Shown: positions 29,582 to 38,172 of the stretch, piece after piece | Layout: each line of letters opens with the position of its first letter | Numbering within the stretch: the first letter of the stretch is position 1 | NCBI RefSeq assembly: GCF_001705235.1 | Contig: NZ_MCGV01000001.1 | Location: 3,538,181-3,602,180 of the forward strand | Length of the DNA stretch: 64,000 nt | Direction: 5' to 3' | From: Clostridium pasteurianum | GTDB taxonomy: Bacteria; Bacillota; Clostridia; Clostridiales; Clostridiaceae | Position numbers and translations under genes: made by a program | The notes under the pieces: generated by a model | Told to the model about the DNA's origin: nothing | Databases searched by the model: none | What the model saw: the letters and a program-made list of their open reading frames with translations, nothing else

Positions 29582-29663
29582 ACCTTTAATACTGGTCCTG
29601 TGAGGCCTGGAAGGTGCTATTAATAGGTGTAGTATACCTTCCTCAAATAGGGAAGGTTTTTAT
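29582..29663 (+). promoter_or_regulatory. PyrR-type attenuator leader of pyrB
   Basis: The binding loop GGTCCTGTGAGGCC (29594-29607) fits the PyrR consensus ARUCCNGNGAGGYU with its outer A-U pair changed to G-C. Three competing stems are visible: anti-antiterminator ACCTT/AAGGT (29582-29586, 29611-29615); antiterminator GGAAGGT/ACCTTCC (29609-29615, 29636-29642); terminator 29636-29643 with 29650-29657, followed by TTTTTA. By the Bacillus model, PyrR with UMP stabilises the first stem and stops transcription when pyrimidines are plentiful. pyrR is not in the window. Confidence 0.88.
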
Positions 29664-29722
29664 TTTATAAAAAATTACCTTTAAATTTAGTTCAGAGAAA
29701 CTAAGAAGGGGGTTTGATAACT

Positions 29723-30646
29723 ATGTTAAAAGGTAGAAGTTTAATTGATCCAATGGATTTTACTACAAATGAATTAGAAGAAATATTTAAGCTTGCAGAT
29801 GATATTATAGCATGTCCAGAAAAGTATATGCATGCAGCAGAAGGGAAAATACTTGCCACTTTATTTTATGAACCAAGTACTAGAACAAGATTTAGTTTTG
29901 AAACAGCAATGTTAAGACTTGGTGGTCAGGTAGTTGGTTTTTCAGAACCAAATTCAACCTCTGTGTCTAAAGGAGAGACTATTGCAGATACTATAAGAAT
30001 AGTTTCTTGTTATGCAGATATTGTAGCAATGAGACATCCCAAAGAAGGAGCACCTAAGGTTGCATCCATGTATTCAACAATTCCCGTGATAAATGCAGGA
30101 GATGGAGGACATCAGCATCCAACTCAAACATTAGCAGATCTTTTAACCATGAGAAGAACAAAAAAGAGACTTTCAAATTTAACAATAGGTATATGTGGTG
30201 ATTTGAAATTTGGAAGAACTGTCCACTCTCTAATAAAAGCAATGTCAAGATATGAAAATAATAAAGTAATATTAATTTCACCAGATGAACTTAAGGTTCC
30301 AGGATACATAAAAAAAGAAGTGCTGGATAAAAATAAAATAGAATATAAAGAAGCTAAGAGAATTGAAGATGTAATAGGAGAATTAGACGTTCTTTATATG
30401 ACACGTGTACAGAAAGAAAGATTTTTTAATGAGGAAGAATATATAAGGCTTAAGGATAGTTATATATTAAATGAAAATAAACTTAAAAATGCAAAAGACG
30501 ATATGATAATACTTCATCCACTTCCAAGGGTTAACGAAATTTCATACGAAGTAGATAATGATAAGAGAGCATATTATTTCAAACAAGCTAAAAATGGAAT
30601 GTATGTCAGAATGGCACTTATGGCAAAATTAATGGGGGTGTGCTAA
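29723..30646 (+). CDS. pyrB: Aspartate carbamoyltransferase catalytic chain
   Basis: 307 residues. It joins carbamoyl phosphate (from carAB) to aspartate, the committed pyrimidine step. The carbamoyl-phosphate motif is [13 protein letters not shown] near residues 48-60; other marks are SVSKGET, the [11 protein letters not shown] block and [11 protein letters not shown]. Start: ATG 29723, ten bases after AAGGGGG; an in-frame TTG three codons earlier is less likely. It is the first gene of a tightly packed operon (pyrB-I-F-K-D) controlled by the upstream attenuator. The following pyrI gene means it forms an enteric-type holoenzyme with regulatory chains. Confidence 0.97.
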   Translation: MLKGRSLIDPMDFTTNELEEIFKLADDIIACPEKYMHAAEGKILATLFYEPSTRTRFSFETAMLRLGGQVVGFSEPNSTSVSKGETIADTIRIVSCYADIVAMRHPKEGAPKVASMYSTIPVINAGDGGHQHPTQTLADLLTMRRTKKRLSNLTIGICGDLKFGRTVHSLIKAMSRYENNKVILISPDELKVPGYIKKEVLDKNKIEYKEAKRIEDVIGELDVLYMTRVQKERFFNEEEYIRLKDSYILNENKLKNAKDDMIILHPLPRVNEISYEVDNDKRAYYFKQAKNGMYVRMALMAKLMGVC

Positions 30647-30647
30647 T

Positions 30648-31079
30648 ATGCTTACAATTAACAGTATTAGAAATGGAATAGTAATAGACCACATAAAAGC
30701 AGGTTATGGCATAAAAATATATAACTATCTTAAGCTAGATGAAGCAGAGTTTCCAACAGCACTTATAATGAATGCTGTAAGCAAAAAAAATGTTACTAAA
30801 GATATAATAAAAATAGAGAATGTTATGGATCTTGATCTCACAGTACTTGGATTCCTAGATCCTAACATAACTGTTAATATAATTGAAGATGAAAAAATAA
30901 AAGAAAAGATACAACTTGAGCTTCCGGATGAAATAGTGAATGTGATTAAATGCAATAATCCTAGATGTGTTACTTCTGTTGAAAAGTATGTTGCACACAA
31001 GTTCAAATTAGTAGATGAAAAAAGCGGCGAATACAAATGCGAATATTGTGATGAAATATATAAGGGCGCAAATATATAA
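30648..31079 (+). CDS. pyrI: Aspartate carbamoyltransferase regulatory chain
   Basis: 143 residues. The N-terminal nucleotide-binding domain is followed by a C-terminal zinc domain with four Cys in CNNPRC and CEYC; these hold the structural zinc that contacts PyrB. It confers feedback control by nucleotides on the enzyme. It starts one base after the pyrB stop, so the two chains are made together. Bacilli lack PyrI, while many clostridia have it, so the operon has both RNA-level control and enzyme-level feedback. Confidence 0.95.
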   Translation: MLTINSIRNGIVIDHIKAGYGIKIYNYLKLDEAEFPTALIMNAVSKKNVTKDIIKIENVMDLDLTVLGFLDPNITVNIIEDEKIKEKIQLELPDEIVNVIKCNNPRCVTSVEKYVAHKFKLVDEKSGEYKCEYCDEIYKGANI

Positions 31080-31110
31080 GACTGATTTAATGCGGAGGAG
31101 TAATGGAATA

Positions 31111-31971
31111 ATGATTATAGACAAACTTTATGAAAGTGTAGAAAAAAAAGGTCATGTTTGCCTTGGACTTGATACAGATGCAGCTTATATACCGGAATAT
31201 TTTATGAATGAATATGAGAACTTAGAAGATGCATTATTTAATTTTAATAAGAAAATTATAGATGCAACTTTGGATGTAATAGCATGTTATAAGGTTCAAA
31301 TAGCATATTATGAGGCTTATGGCTTAAAAGGACTTTTAGCATATAAAAGAACTCTTAATTATATTAAGGAAAGAGGAGCTATTTCTATAGCAGATGTAAA
31401 AAGAGGAGATATATCAAAGACTGCTGAAATGTATGCTAAAGCTCATTTTGAAGGAGACTTTGAGGCGGATTTTGTTACACTGAATCCGTACATGGGATTA
31501 GATGGTATAGAACCTTATATGCCGTATATTGAAAATAAAGAAAAGGGAGTATTCATTCTACTTAGAACTTCAAATAAAGGTGCACATGATGTGCAGTATA
31601 TAAAAACGGAAAATGGAAGTACAGTGTACAAAGAAGTTGGAGAAAAGATAGCTAATTTAGGACAAAAGGTTATTGGTAGGAGTGGATATTCTTCAATTGG
31701 AGCAGTAGTTGGATGTACTCATGTTGAAGAAGGAATTGAAATAAGAGATAAGTTCAAAAATATGTTTTTCTTAATACCTGGCTATGGTGCTCAAGGTGGA
31801 ACGGCAAAGGAAGTTAATTTATATCTTAAAAATGGAAATGGTGGAGTTGTAAATTCATCTAGAGGTATAATTCTTGCTTATAAGAAAAAGGAAAATGGTG
31901 AGAAAATTTTTGATGCGTGTGCCAGAGAGGCAGCCATTTGTATGAGGGATGCAATAAGGAGAGGAATTTAA
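31111..31971 (+). CDS. pyrF: Orotidine 5'-phosphate decarboxylase (long form)
   Basis: 286 residues, the longer subfamily, which has an insert relative to the roughly 235-residue E. coli type. It makes UMP from OMP. LGLDTD near residue 18 and the ISIADVKRGDI block (catalytic Lys/Asp set D-x-K-x-x-D) are present; phosphate contacts lie in the GYGAQGG block. Start: ATG 31111, ten bases after GGAGGAG; the frame extends upstream into pyrI without a ribosome site. Its stop overlaps the next start. Confidence 0.95.
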   Translation: MIIDKLYESVEKKGHVCLGLDTDAAYIPEYFMNEYENLEDALFNFNKKIIDATLDVIACYKVQIAYYEAYGLKGLLAYKRTLNYIKERGAISIADVKRGDISKTAEMYAKAHFEGDFEADFVTLNPYMGLDGIEPYMPYIENKEKGVFILLRTSNKGAHDVQYIKTENGSTVYKEVGEKIANLGQKVIGRSGYSSIGAVVGCTHVEEGIEIRDKFKNMFFLIPGYGAQGGTAKEVNLYLKNGNGGVVNSSRGIILAYKKKENGEKIFDACAREAAICMRDAIRRGI

Positions 31972-32711
31972 TGAAAGAGAAATATACTGTAGAAAAGGTA
32001 TATGAAAATGTAAAGGTTGAAGAGGGAATATATAAACTTACTATAAAAGGTAATTTTAAAGTTAAACCTGGACAATTTTATCTTTTAAGGGCATGGGATA
32101 TTGAACCTACACTCTCAAGACCTATAAGTGTACATGATGTAGATGATGAAAAGATATCATTTTTATATTCAGCTATTGGAAAGGGAACTAAAATTTTATC
32201 TAAATTAAAAAATGGTGATGAAATAAAAATAACAGGACCACTTGGAAATGGATTCGATACAGAAAAGGTAAAGGGAAAAATAGCTGTAGTATGCGGTGGA
32301 ATAGGTATAGCACCTATGTTATATTTGGTTAAAAGCTTAAAGAATTGTACGATAGATTTTTACGCTGGATTCAAAACTGTGAATAAAACTGTGGATAATG
32401 TGGAAAAATATGTTAATAATTTGAAGATATCCACAGAAGATGGAAGTATTGGCACAAAAGGATATGTAACTGATATACTTGAACCTCAAAAATATGATCT
32501 TGTTTTATGCTGTGGACCTGAAATAATGATGTATAAGGTTATCAAAATGTGTCAAGAAAAGAATGTTCCGGTTTATGTTTCCATGGAGAAAAAAATGGCT
32601 TGTGGAATAGGAGCATGTCTTGTATGTACATGTAAAACTAGGAGCGGGAGAAAGAGAACTTGTAAGGAAGGACCAGTATTTTTAGGGAGCGAGTTGATAT
32701 TAAATGACTAA
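31971..32711 (+). CDS. pyrK: Dihydroorotate dehydrogenase B, electron transfer subunit
   Basis: 246 residues. An FAD/NAD-binding ferredoxin-reductase fold (RPISVHD and [17 protein letters not shown] blocks) ends in a [2Fe-2S] Cys set: [12 protein letters not shown], then TCKEGPVF. It passes electrons from PyrD to NAD. ATG 31971 overlaps the pyrF stop as TAATG, and its own 3' end overlaps pyrD by 8 bases, so the two subunits are coupled in translation. Presence of PyrK marks the class 1B enzyme. Confidence 0.95.
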   Translation: MKEKYTVEKVYENVKVEEGIYKLTIKGNFKVKPGQFYLLRAWDIEPTLSRPISVHDVDDEKISFLYSAIGKGTKILSKLKNGDEIKITGPLGNGFDTEKVKGKIAVVCGGIGIAPMLYLVKSLKNCTIDFYAGFKTVNKTVDNVEKYVNNLKISTEDGSIGTKGYVTDILEPQKYDLVLCCGPEIMMYKVIKMCQEKNVPVYVSMEKKMACGIGACLVCTCKTRSGRKRTCKEGPVFLGSELILND

Positions 32712-33600
32712 TGTTAATATATGTGGAATAAATTTTAAAAATCCTGTTATTGCTGCATCTGGAACCTTTGGCTTCGGTGAAGAGTTTTCACAGTATTTTG
32801 ATGTTGCAAAGCTCGGTGGAATATGTTCTAAAGGACTTACATTAAATCCTAAAGAGGGTAATGACGGTGAAAGAGTTTTTGAAGTTACAGGTGGAATGAT
32901 GAACAGTGTAGGACTTCAGAATCCTGGCGTTAAGAACTTTATAAAAAATGAACTTCCTAATATGAAAAAAATAGATACTGTTTGCATTGTTAATTTAGGT
33001 GGAGGCTCAGAGGAAGATTATGTAGAAGGTATGGAGCTTTTAAATAGTACAAATGCAGATATGATAGAACTTAATATATCATGTCCTAATGTAAAACATG
33101 GTGGCATGGCATTCGGCATAAAATCTGATGTAGCATATAGAGTAGTTTCTGAGGTTAGAAAGGTATGCAGAAAACCTCTTATGGTAAAACTATCACCTAA
33201 TGCTGAGGATATTGTAGCTATGGCTGTAAAATGTGAAGAAGCAGGTGCAGATGCAATATCACTTGTAAATACTTTTAAGGGTATGGCAGTTGATATAAAG
33301 AGGAGAAAGCCTGTTTTTGACAATGTTACAGCAGGACTTTCGGGAAAGGCTATAAAGCCCATAGCACTTAGAATGGTGTATGAAACTTGCAGGGCTGTTA
33401 ATGTTCCTGTAGTAGGAATGGGAGGCATATATACTGCTGAGGATGCAATTGAATTTATTATGGCAGGTGCATCAGCAATTCAGGTTGGTACGGCTAATTT
33501 TATAAAACCAGATATTTGTGTAGACATAATTGATGGTATAGAAGGATTTATTCAAAAAGAAGGCATAAAAGATATTAGCGAAATACGTGGCATTATATAA
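32704..33600 (+). CDS. pyrD: Dihydroorotate dehydrogenase class 1B, catalytic subunit
   Basis: 298 residues, a flavin TIM barrel. It oxidises dihydroorotate to orotate and passes electrons to Pyr[11 protein letters not shown] near residue 18, [11 protein letters not shown] with the catalytic-type Cys127, KLSPNAEDI and [11 protein letters not shown] are the family blocks; Cys in the base position is as expected for class 1. Last gene of the operon. pyrC and pyrE are not in this window. A 192-bp palindrome begins 4 bases after the stop and may end or protect the transcript. Confidence 0.96.
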   Translation: MTNVNICGINFKNPVIAASGTFGFGEEFSQYFDVAKLGGICSKGLTLNPKEGNDGERVFEVTGGMMNSVGLQNPGVKNFIKNELPNMKKIDTVCIVNLGGGSEEDYVEGMELLNSTNADMIELNISCPNVKHGGMAFGIKSDVAYRVVSEVRKVCRKPLMVKLSPNAEDIVAMAVKCEEAGADAISLVNTFKGMAVDIKRRKPVFDNVTAGLSGKAIKPIALRMVYETCRAVNVPVVGMGGIYTAEDAIEFIMAGASAIQVGTANFIKPDICVDIIDGIEGFIQKEGIKDISEIRGII

Positions 33601-33604
33601 AATT

Positions 33605-33796
33605 GCGAAGTAACAGTATTTTGAAACATTAAATAAAACTCATAAGACTAAGCCTCAAATTATAAAAAGACTAAGAAGTTTCAATAACTCGCTGAAAAGA
33701 AGCTCAGACAAATTGAAACATCTAAGTCTTTTTATAATTTGAAGCAAAGTCTTATTGAATTTTATTTAAACAGTTTCCAAAATACTGTTACTTCGC
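33605..33796. repeat. 192-bp palindromic element
   Basis: The two ends are perfect 19-bp inverted repeats (GCGAAGTAACAGTATTTTG at 33605-33623; complement at 33778-33796). Pairing continues inward with few interruptions to 33678-33685/33712-33719, leaving a 26-base loop (33686-33711). The whole unit can fold as one hairpin or extrude as a cruciform. No ORF, and no T run after it. It looks like a MITE-type non-autonomous element. Confidence 0.75.
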
Positions 33797-33815
33797 ATAG
33801 AGGTAAAAGCAAGGA

Positions 33816-33846
33816 AGATTTTCTTCCGCTCCGCTGCAGAAAATCT
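33816..33846. repeat. Short palindromic intergenic repeat (core copy)
   Basis: AGATTTTC ... GAAAATCT with a C/G-rich centre (CTTCCGCTCCGCTGCA). It shares the core of the repeats at 38026, 39512 and 62006 but lacks their ATTAAGAAT ends. It lies between the two copies of the larger palindromic element. Confidence 0.5.
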
Positions 33847-33890
33847 GAATTAAAAACTCATATAAAATAGGGCTACTACAAAATAATGAA

Positions 33891-34008
33891 AATACTAAGA
33901 AATTTTAATAACTCGCTGAAAAGAAGCTTAAACAAATTAAAATTAATAAGTCTTTTTATAATTTGTAACAAGGCTTATTGAGTTTTATTTAAATTGTTTC
34001 CAAAATAC
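33891..34008. repeat. Truncated second copy of the palindromic element
   Basis: It has the same loop (AACTCGCTGAAAAGAAGCT) and most of the right arm as the 33605-33796 element. Only the innermost 17 or so bases of the left arm remain, and the last 11 bases of the right end are absent. Together with the full copy this shows the element is repetitive. Confidence 0.65.
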
Positions 34009-34147
34009 TAACTAAAAGGTTTGGGAGGGATTATATTGCTTTGTTCAAGCCTTGTATTTGGTTAAAAATTAAAAAATGTGGAGTAATATATTTGCATAGT
34101 ATATAATATAAGATATACATTTTATATTAATTATTGGGAGGTTTCTA

Positions 34148-34861
34148 ATGGAACAAACACAGTCGTTTAAACGCAGTAGTGAATTAAAAAGAATTTCTAA
34201 GCAGCAGCTTAGCGGAAAATGGGGAGCAGTAGTGTTACTGGTTTTTGTATTCTGGATAATATCGATGACTTCAGCAGTACCTTATGTAGGTGCATTTGTA
34301 CACTTAATAATAGGTGGAGCATTATTACTTGGCTTGAAATCTTGTTTTGTTAAAATTGTAAGAGGAGAAGAATTTGAACTTGAAAATTTGTTTAGTGGAT
34401 TTAAGAATTTAGGTTCATCAATATTAGTTCAATTACTTATCGGAATATTTATTTTTTTATGGGGACTTTTAGCTATAATTCCTTTTGTTGTTCTTATAAT
34501 AGTATCAATTAAAAATGATGGTGGTATTGGTACTGCTGTTGGAGCTGTTACTGCTATTGCTTGTATAATTTTAAGCATACCTGCAATAATAGCAGGGTAT
34601 AGATACTCTATGGCATATTATATATTGAATGATCACCCTGATGTTGGCTCTTATGAGTCTATAGTACAAAGTAAACAGATGATGAAGGGTTACAAGTGGA
34701 AATTATTTTGTTTGCATTTGAGCTTTATAGGATGGTTTATTCTTGGCATTATAAGTATTGGTATTGGCTTTTTATGGATTGCACCTTATTATCAAACTGC
34801 TAATGCTAACTTTTATGAAGAATTAAAAAATATACAAGAATCTAATATGCAATTAGAATAG
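34148..34861 (+). CDS. DUF975-like integral membrane protein, copy 1
   Basis: 237 residues with about six membrane helices. The soluble N-terminus (SSELKRISKQQLSGKWG) and the conserved segments LFSGFKNL and SKQMMKGYKWKLF match what I recall of the DUF975 family, whose function is unknown. First of four tandem paralogs at 34148-38024, all on the same strand and all starting MEQ. GGGAGG precedes the ATG. A good terminator follows, so copy 1 is probably its own unit. It may be a membrane-stress or transport component, but nothing in the sequence says which. Confidence 0.75.
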   Translation: MEQTQSFKRSSELKRISKQQLSGKWGAVVLLVFVFWIISMTSAVPYVGAFVHLIIGGALLLGLKSCFVKIVRGEEFELENLFSGFKNLGSSILVQLLIGIFIFLWGLLAIIPFVVLIIVSIKNDGGIGTAVGAVTAIACIILSIPAIIAGYRYSMAYYILNDHPDVGSYESIVQSKQMMKGYKWKLFCLHLSFIGWFILGIISIGIGFLWIAPYYQTANANFYEELKNIQESNMQLE

Positions 34862-34874
34862 TAATATTTATTTT

Positions 34875-34914
34875 AAAGCTGTGAAATTTTCATATAATTT
34901 CACAGCTTTTTTTT
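34875..34914 (+). terminator. Terminator after DUF975 copy 1
   Basis: A perfect 13-bp stem (34875-34887 with 34897-34909), 9-nt loop and eight T. Confidence 0.9.
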
Positions 34915-35213
34915 AATTGGTGTTTTTTTAGAGAGCCAGTAACACTGCCGTTGGTATACACTTATAGGCTTTAATCAAGCCATCAACTTATGACTTATTA
35001 CAAGTTGGAAAGGATTCTGTGATACTATAAATTTCTAAAAGGCATATTTATACTGTTTACATTTATAAAATAAACAGTATAAAAGATGTCGAAAAAAAGA
35101 AATAAAAGGAATTAAAGAAATATGTGGAATTATATTAAGATATATTATATAATATAATAATATATTACATTAAACATTGTGAAATATATTATTATATTAC
35201 TTAGGAGGATTTT
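34915..35213 (+). other. Gap before DUF975 copy 2, with a perfect 13-bp inverted repeat
   Basis: TTTATACTGTTTA at 35047-35059 recurs inverted at 35071-35083 across an 11-base spacer. It has no T run, so it resembles an operator more than a terminator. Bases 34930-35030 are less AT-rich than the surroundings but contain no ORF or RNA I recognise. The last 100 bases before copy 2 are nearly pure A/T. Confidence 0.4.
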
Positions 35214-36098
35214 ATGGAACAAACACAACAGATTAAAAGCAGTAAAGAACTTAGAAAAATGGCTAGAGAGCAGCTTAAAGGGAAGTGGGGTTCAGCAGCT
35301 TTAATTATTTTTGTATTTGGAATTGTATCAATGACATTTGCAATACCATTTAAGGGTATTGGCGGAATAATACGTTTTATAGTAGGTGGTGCATTAACAC
35401 TTGGCTTTAAAGCTTGCTTTATTAAAATTGCAAGAAGGTCAAAATTTGAACTTGAAACTTTATTTAGTGGGTTTCACAATTTTGGCTCAGCACTATTACT
35501 TCAATTATTAAATGGAATATTTGTGTTTTTATGGTCGTTACTAGCTATAATACCAGTAGTTATAATTATTGTAATGGTATCTCGTACAGGTATTGAGGGA
35601 GTCGCATATGATCCAGGTTTAAAAGGTAAACTTGTTTTTTTAGGAATTCTAACTTTTGTATGTGTAATACCTTCAATAATAGCCCAATACAGATATGCTA
35701 TGGCTTATTATATATTAAATGATAATCCGGATGTTGGTTCTTATGAAGCTATAGTTAGAAGCAAAAAAATGATGAAAGGAAATAAATGGAGATTATTTTG
35801 GCTGCGTTTAACATTTATAGGATGGGAGATTTTAAGGAGATTACCTATTTTTGTTGGCGTAATACTTTTTGCAATATATAGGGATAGTATTACTGAACAA
35901 GTTTTAATGATGGTACTTATAGGAATATTCGTTATAATAGCTTTGGCAAGTTCATTGTTTCTTACACCATATATTGAAACTGCTAAAGCAAATTTTTATG
36001 AGAATTTAAAAAGTATGCAGCCATCAGAAGAAGGCTCAGTATCAGAAGAAGTCTCAATATCAGAAGAAGACTTAGCATCAGAAAAAGGCTTAGAATAA
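35214..36098 (+). CDS. DUF975-like integral membrane protein, copy 2
   Basis: 294 residues, the longest of the four paralogs. It has the same N-terminus (SSKELRKMAREQLKGKWG), FSGFHNFGSALLLQLLNG and SKKMMKGNKWRLF blocks and about six membrane helices. Unlike copies 1 and 3 it has an extra loop before the last helix and an acidic tail with short Ser-Glu-Glu repeats, which may be a recent slippage product. AGGAGG precedes ATG. Function unknown. Confidence 0.75.
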   Translation: MEQTQQIKSSKELRKMAREQLKGKWGSAALIIFVFGIVSMTFAIPFKGIGGIIRFIVGGALTLGFKACFIKIARRSKFELETLFSGFHNFGSALLLQLLNGIFVFLWSLLAIIPVVIIIVMVSRTGIEGVAYDPGLKGKLVFLGILTFVCVIPSIIAQYRYAMAYYILNDNPDVGSYEAIVRSKKMMKGNKWRLFWLRLTFIGWEILRRLPIFVGVILFAIYRDSITEQVLMMVLIGIFVIIALASSLFLTPYIETAKANFYENLKSMQPSEEGSVSEEVSISEEDLASEKGLE

Positions 36099-36173
36099 TA
36101 GGAAAAATTTAAAGTTATAATACTTAAAGTATTGTGTAGCTTTATGTGATTTCACGGTACATTTATTTAAATT

Positions 36174-36255
36174 ATTTTATTAGAAATGCAACTAATTACA
36201 GAGGGTTTGGTGCCCTCTGTAATTGTATTTTGTAAGAATTTTATTAGAAATGCAA
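36174..36255. repeat. 18-base direct repeats flanking a hairpin
   Basis: ATTTTATTAGAAATGCAA occurs exactly at 36174-36191 and 36238-36255. Between them is a perfect 12-bp hairpin AATTACAGAGGG / CCCTCTGTAATT (36194-36205, 36213-36224) followed by a T-rich stretch. The hairpin may end the copy 2 transcript. The direct repeats suggest a local duplication or a small insertion. Confidence 0.55.
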
Positions 36256-36324
36256 AAAAGATTATGAAAACATATAAAAAATGGATAATAACACAATATA
36301 TAACAATTACTATTGGGAGGCTTC

Positions 36325-37098
36325 ATGGAACAAATAGGACAGATTAAAAGTAGTGTAGAAATCAGAAAAATGGCAAGACAGCAGCTTAAGGGAAAATGGG
36401 GTTTAGCAATTTTACTTATTTTAGTAGGTGGAGTTATTTTAGCATTGAGTGCAATATTATTGGTATTATCATATATAGGATTAATAATAGATTTTGTAAT
36501 AGTTGGAGTATTAGCACTTGGACTCAATTCATGCTTTCTTAAAATAGCACGTGGAGAAAAAATTAAGATAGAAAATATTTTTAGCGGATTTAAAAATTTT
36601 CGCTCAGCATTTTTACTTCAGTTACTTATTATAATATTTACGCTTTTATGGTCTTTTATAGCTATGATTCCTTTTGGGGTGATATCATTAATAGTATTAG
36701 GCACACATATTAATGAAATTCCACAGGGTGATGGCTTTTATTCTATTATTTATACTGTTTTTATTGTTTTTGGTAGTATGGCTAGTATTGTTGTTGAATT
36801 TTATCTTATTTTAACATCAGCAATAATAGCTCTGTATAGATATTCCATGTCGTATTATATATTAAGCGATTGCCAAAGTATTGGGGCTTATGAGGCTATA
36901 AAGAAAAGTAAGAAAATGATGAAGGGGTACAAATGGAAGTTGTTTTATTTGAATCTAAGTTTTATAGGTTGGATTGCTTTAAGTATTATTACATATGGAA
37001 TTGGATTCTTATGGATAATTCCATATATTGAAACTGCTAAAGCAAATTTTTATGAAAATTTAAAAAGTATACAGGCATCAAAAGAAGCTTTACAATAA
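36325..37098 (+). CDS. DUF975-like integral membrane protein, copy 3
   Basis: 257 residues; start ATG 36325 after GGGAGG (the frame runs four codons further up). It has the N-terminal SSVEIRKMARQQLKGKWG block, FSGFKNFRSAFLLQLLIIIF and SKKMMKGYKWKLF. It is nearest to copy 4 in the FSGFKNF-SAFLLQLLIIIFTLLW stretch, which suggests that copies 3 and 4 arose from the most recent duplication. Function unknown. Confidence 0.75.
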   Translation: MEQIGQIKSSVEIRKMARQQLKGKWGLAILLILVGGVILALSAILLVLSYIGLIIDFVIVGVLALGLNSCFLKIARGEKIKIENIFSGFKNFRSAFLLQLLIIIFTLLWSFIAMIPFGVISLIVLGTHINEIPQGDGFYSIIYTVFIVFGSMASIVVEFYLILTSAIIALYRYSMSYYILSDCQSIGAYEAIKKSKKMMKGYKWKLFYLNLSFIGWIALSIITYGIGFLWIIPYIETAKANFYENLKSIQASKEALQ

Positions 37099-37187
37099 TT
37101 GTGGGAACTTAAAGCTATAATGGCAAAAGTACTGTGAAATTTTATGTGATAACATAATATATAATAATTACTATTTAGGAGGATTTT

Positions 37188-38024
37188 ATGGAACAAAAAG
37201 AACAGATTAAAAGTAGTGCTGAACTTAGAAGAATGGCAAGACAACAGCTTAAGGGAAACTGGGGCTTAGCAATTTTACTTGTTTTTGTATATGAAGCTAT
37301 TGTAGCATCATGTGCAATACCGCGTGTAGGTTTAATAATATATTTTGCAGTATCAGGAGCATTAATACTTGGATTCAATTCATGCTTTCTTAAAATAGCA
37401 AGGGGAGAAAAAAATAAGATTGAAAATATTTTTAGTGGATTTAAAAATTTTGTTTCGGCATTTTTACTTCAATTACTTATTATAATATTTACGCTTTTAT
37501 GGGCGCTTATAGCTATAGTACCTTTTGTAGCAACCATACTAATAGTGGTAAGTAAAAATACTTATTATGCCTCATGTGATACAGGCACTAAGGCTATTGT
37601 TATTGCTGCGTTTGTTGGCTTTTTCGTTCTTTTAATACCAGCAATAATAGCTCAATATAGGTATTCTATGTCGTATTATATATTAAGTGATTGCCCAGAT
37701 ATTGGGGCTTATAATGCTATAAAGAAAAGCAAAACAATGATGAAAGGATACAAATTAAAATTATTTTGGCTTAACTTAACGTTTATTGGATGGTACATTT
37801 TAGGTATGATACCGCTTATTGGCGGAGTGGTTTTTTTAATAATAAATATGAATAAAATTGATAGTATTGCTGGAATAGTAGTATGGATTATTATTAGTTA
37901 TGTAATACTTATTGCTGATTCTTTATTTGTAATTCCTTATGCGGTAACTGCTAATGCTAATTTCTATGAAAACTTGAAGGATATAGTAAAGATTGATTTA
38001 GTAAAGATTGATTTAGATTATTAG
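37188..38024 (+). CDS. DUF975-like integral membrane protein, copy 4
   Basis: 278 residues; ATG 37188 after AGGAGG. It has the same family blocks as its three neighbours (SSAELRRMARQQLKGNWG, FSGFKNFVSAFLLQLLIIIF, SKTMMKGYKLKLF), and the gap to copy 3 is only 89 bases with no terminator, so copies 3 and 4 are probably co-transcribed. The C-terminus ends in a short duplicated KIDLV segment (bases 37989-38016). Function unknown. Confidence 0.75.
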   Translation: MEQKEQIKSSAELRRMARQQLKGNWGLAILLVFVYEAIVASCAIPRVGLIIYFAVSGALILGFNSCFLKIARGEKNKIENIFSGFKNFVSAFLLQLLIIIFTLLWALIAIVPFVATILIVVSKNTYYASCDTGTKAIVIAAFVGFFVLLIPAIIAQYRYSMSYYILSDCPDIGAYNAIKKSKTMMKGYKLKLFWLNLTFIGWYILGMIPLIGGVVFLIINMNKIDSIAGIVVWIIISYVILIADSLFVIPYAVTANANFYENLKDIVKIDLVKIDLDY

Positions 38025-38025
38025 G

Positions 38026-38108
38026 AAAAATTAAGAATTAAGAATTGAGGATGATTTTTCCCTGCTTTGTTCTGGAAAATTTACATTCATTTTTGATTCT
38101 TAATTTTT
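38026..38108. repeat. Palindromic intergenic repeat with AAAAATTAAGAAT ends
   Basis: Terminal inverted repeats AAAAATTAAGAAT (38026-38038) and its complement (38096-38108) enclose a core TTTTTCCCTGCTTTGTTCTG followed by GAAAA. It starts one base after the stop codon of the DUF975 gene. Related copies lie at 39512-39578 and 62006-62204. It may also act as a terminator, because the right end runs into seven T. Confidence 0.65.
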
Positions 38109-38172
38109 TTAAAGTTTTATTCATACAATTAATTACATTTTGTAGTATAATTGAAAATAGAGGTGACTTATA

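Noticed and set aside
33605-34008. CRISPR-like repeats near 33600-34000
   Set aside because: The repeated units are inverted, unequal in length and not regularly spaced; no cas genes are present.
34915-35030. Possible structured RNA or gene remnant before DUF975 copy 2
   Set aside because: Slightly higher GC and short hairpins, but no match to any riboswitch, T-box or protein I know.
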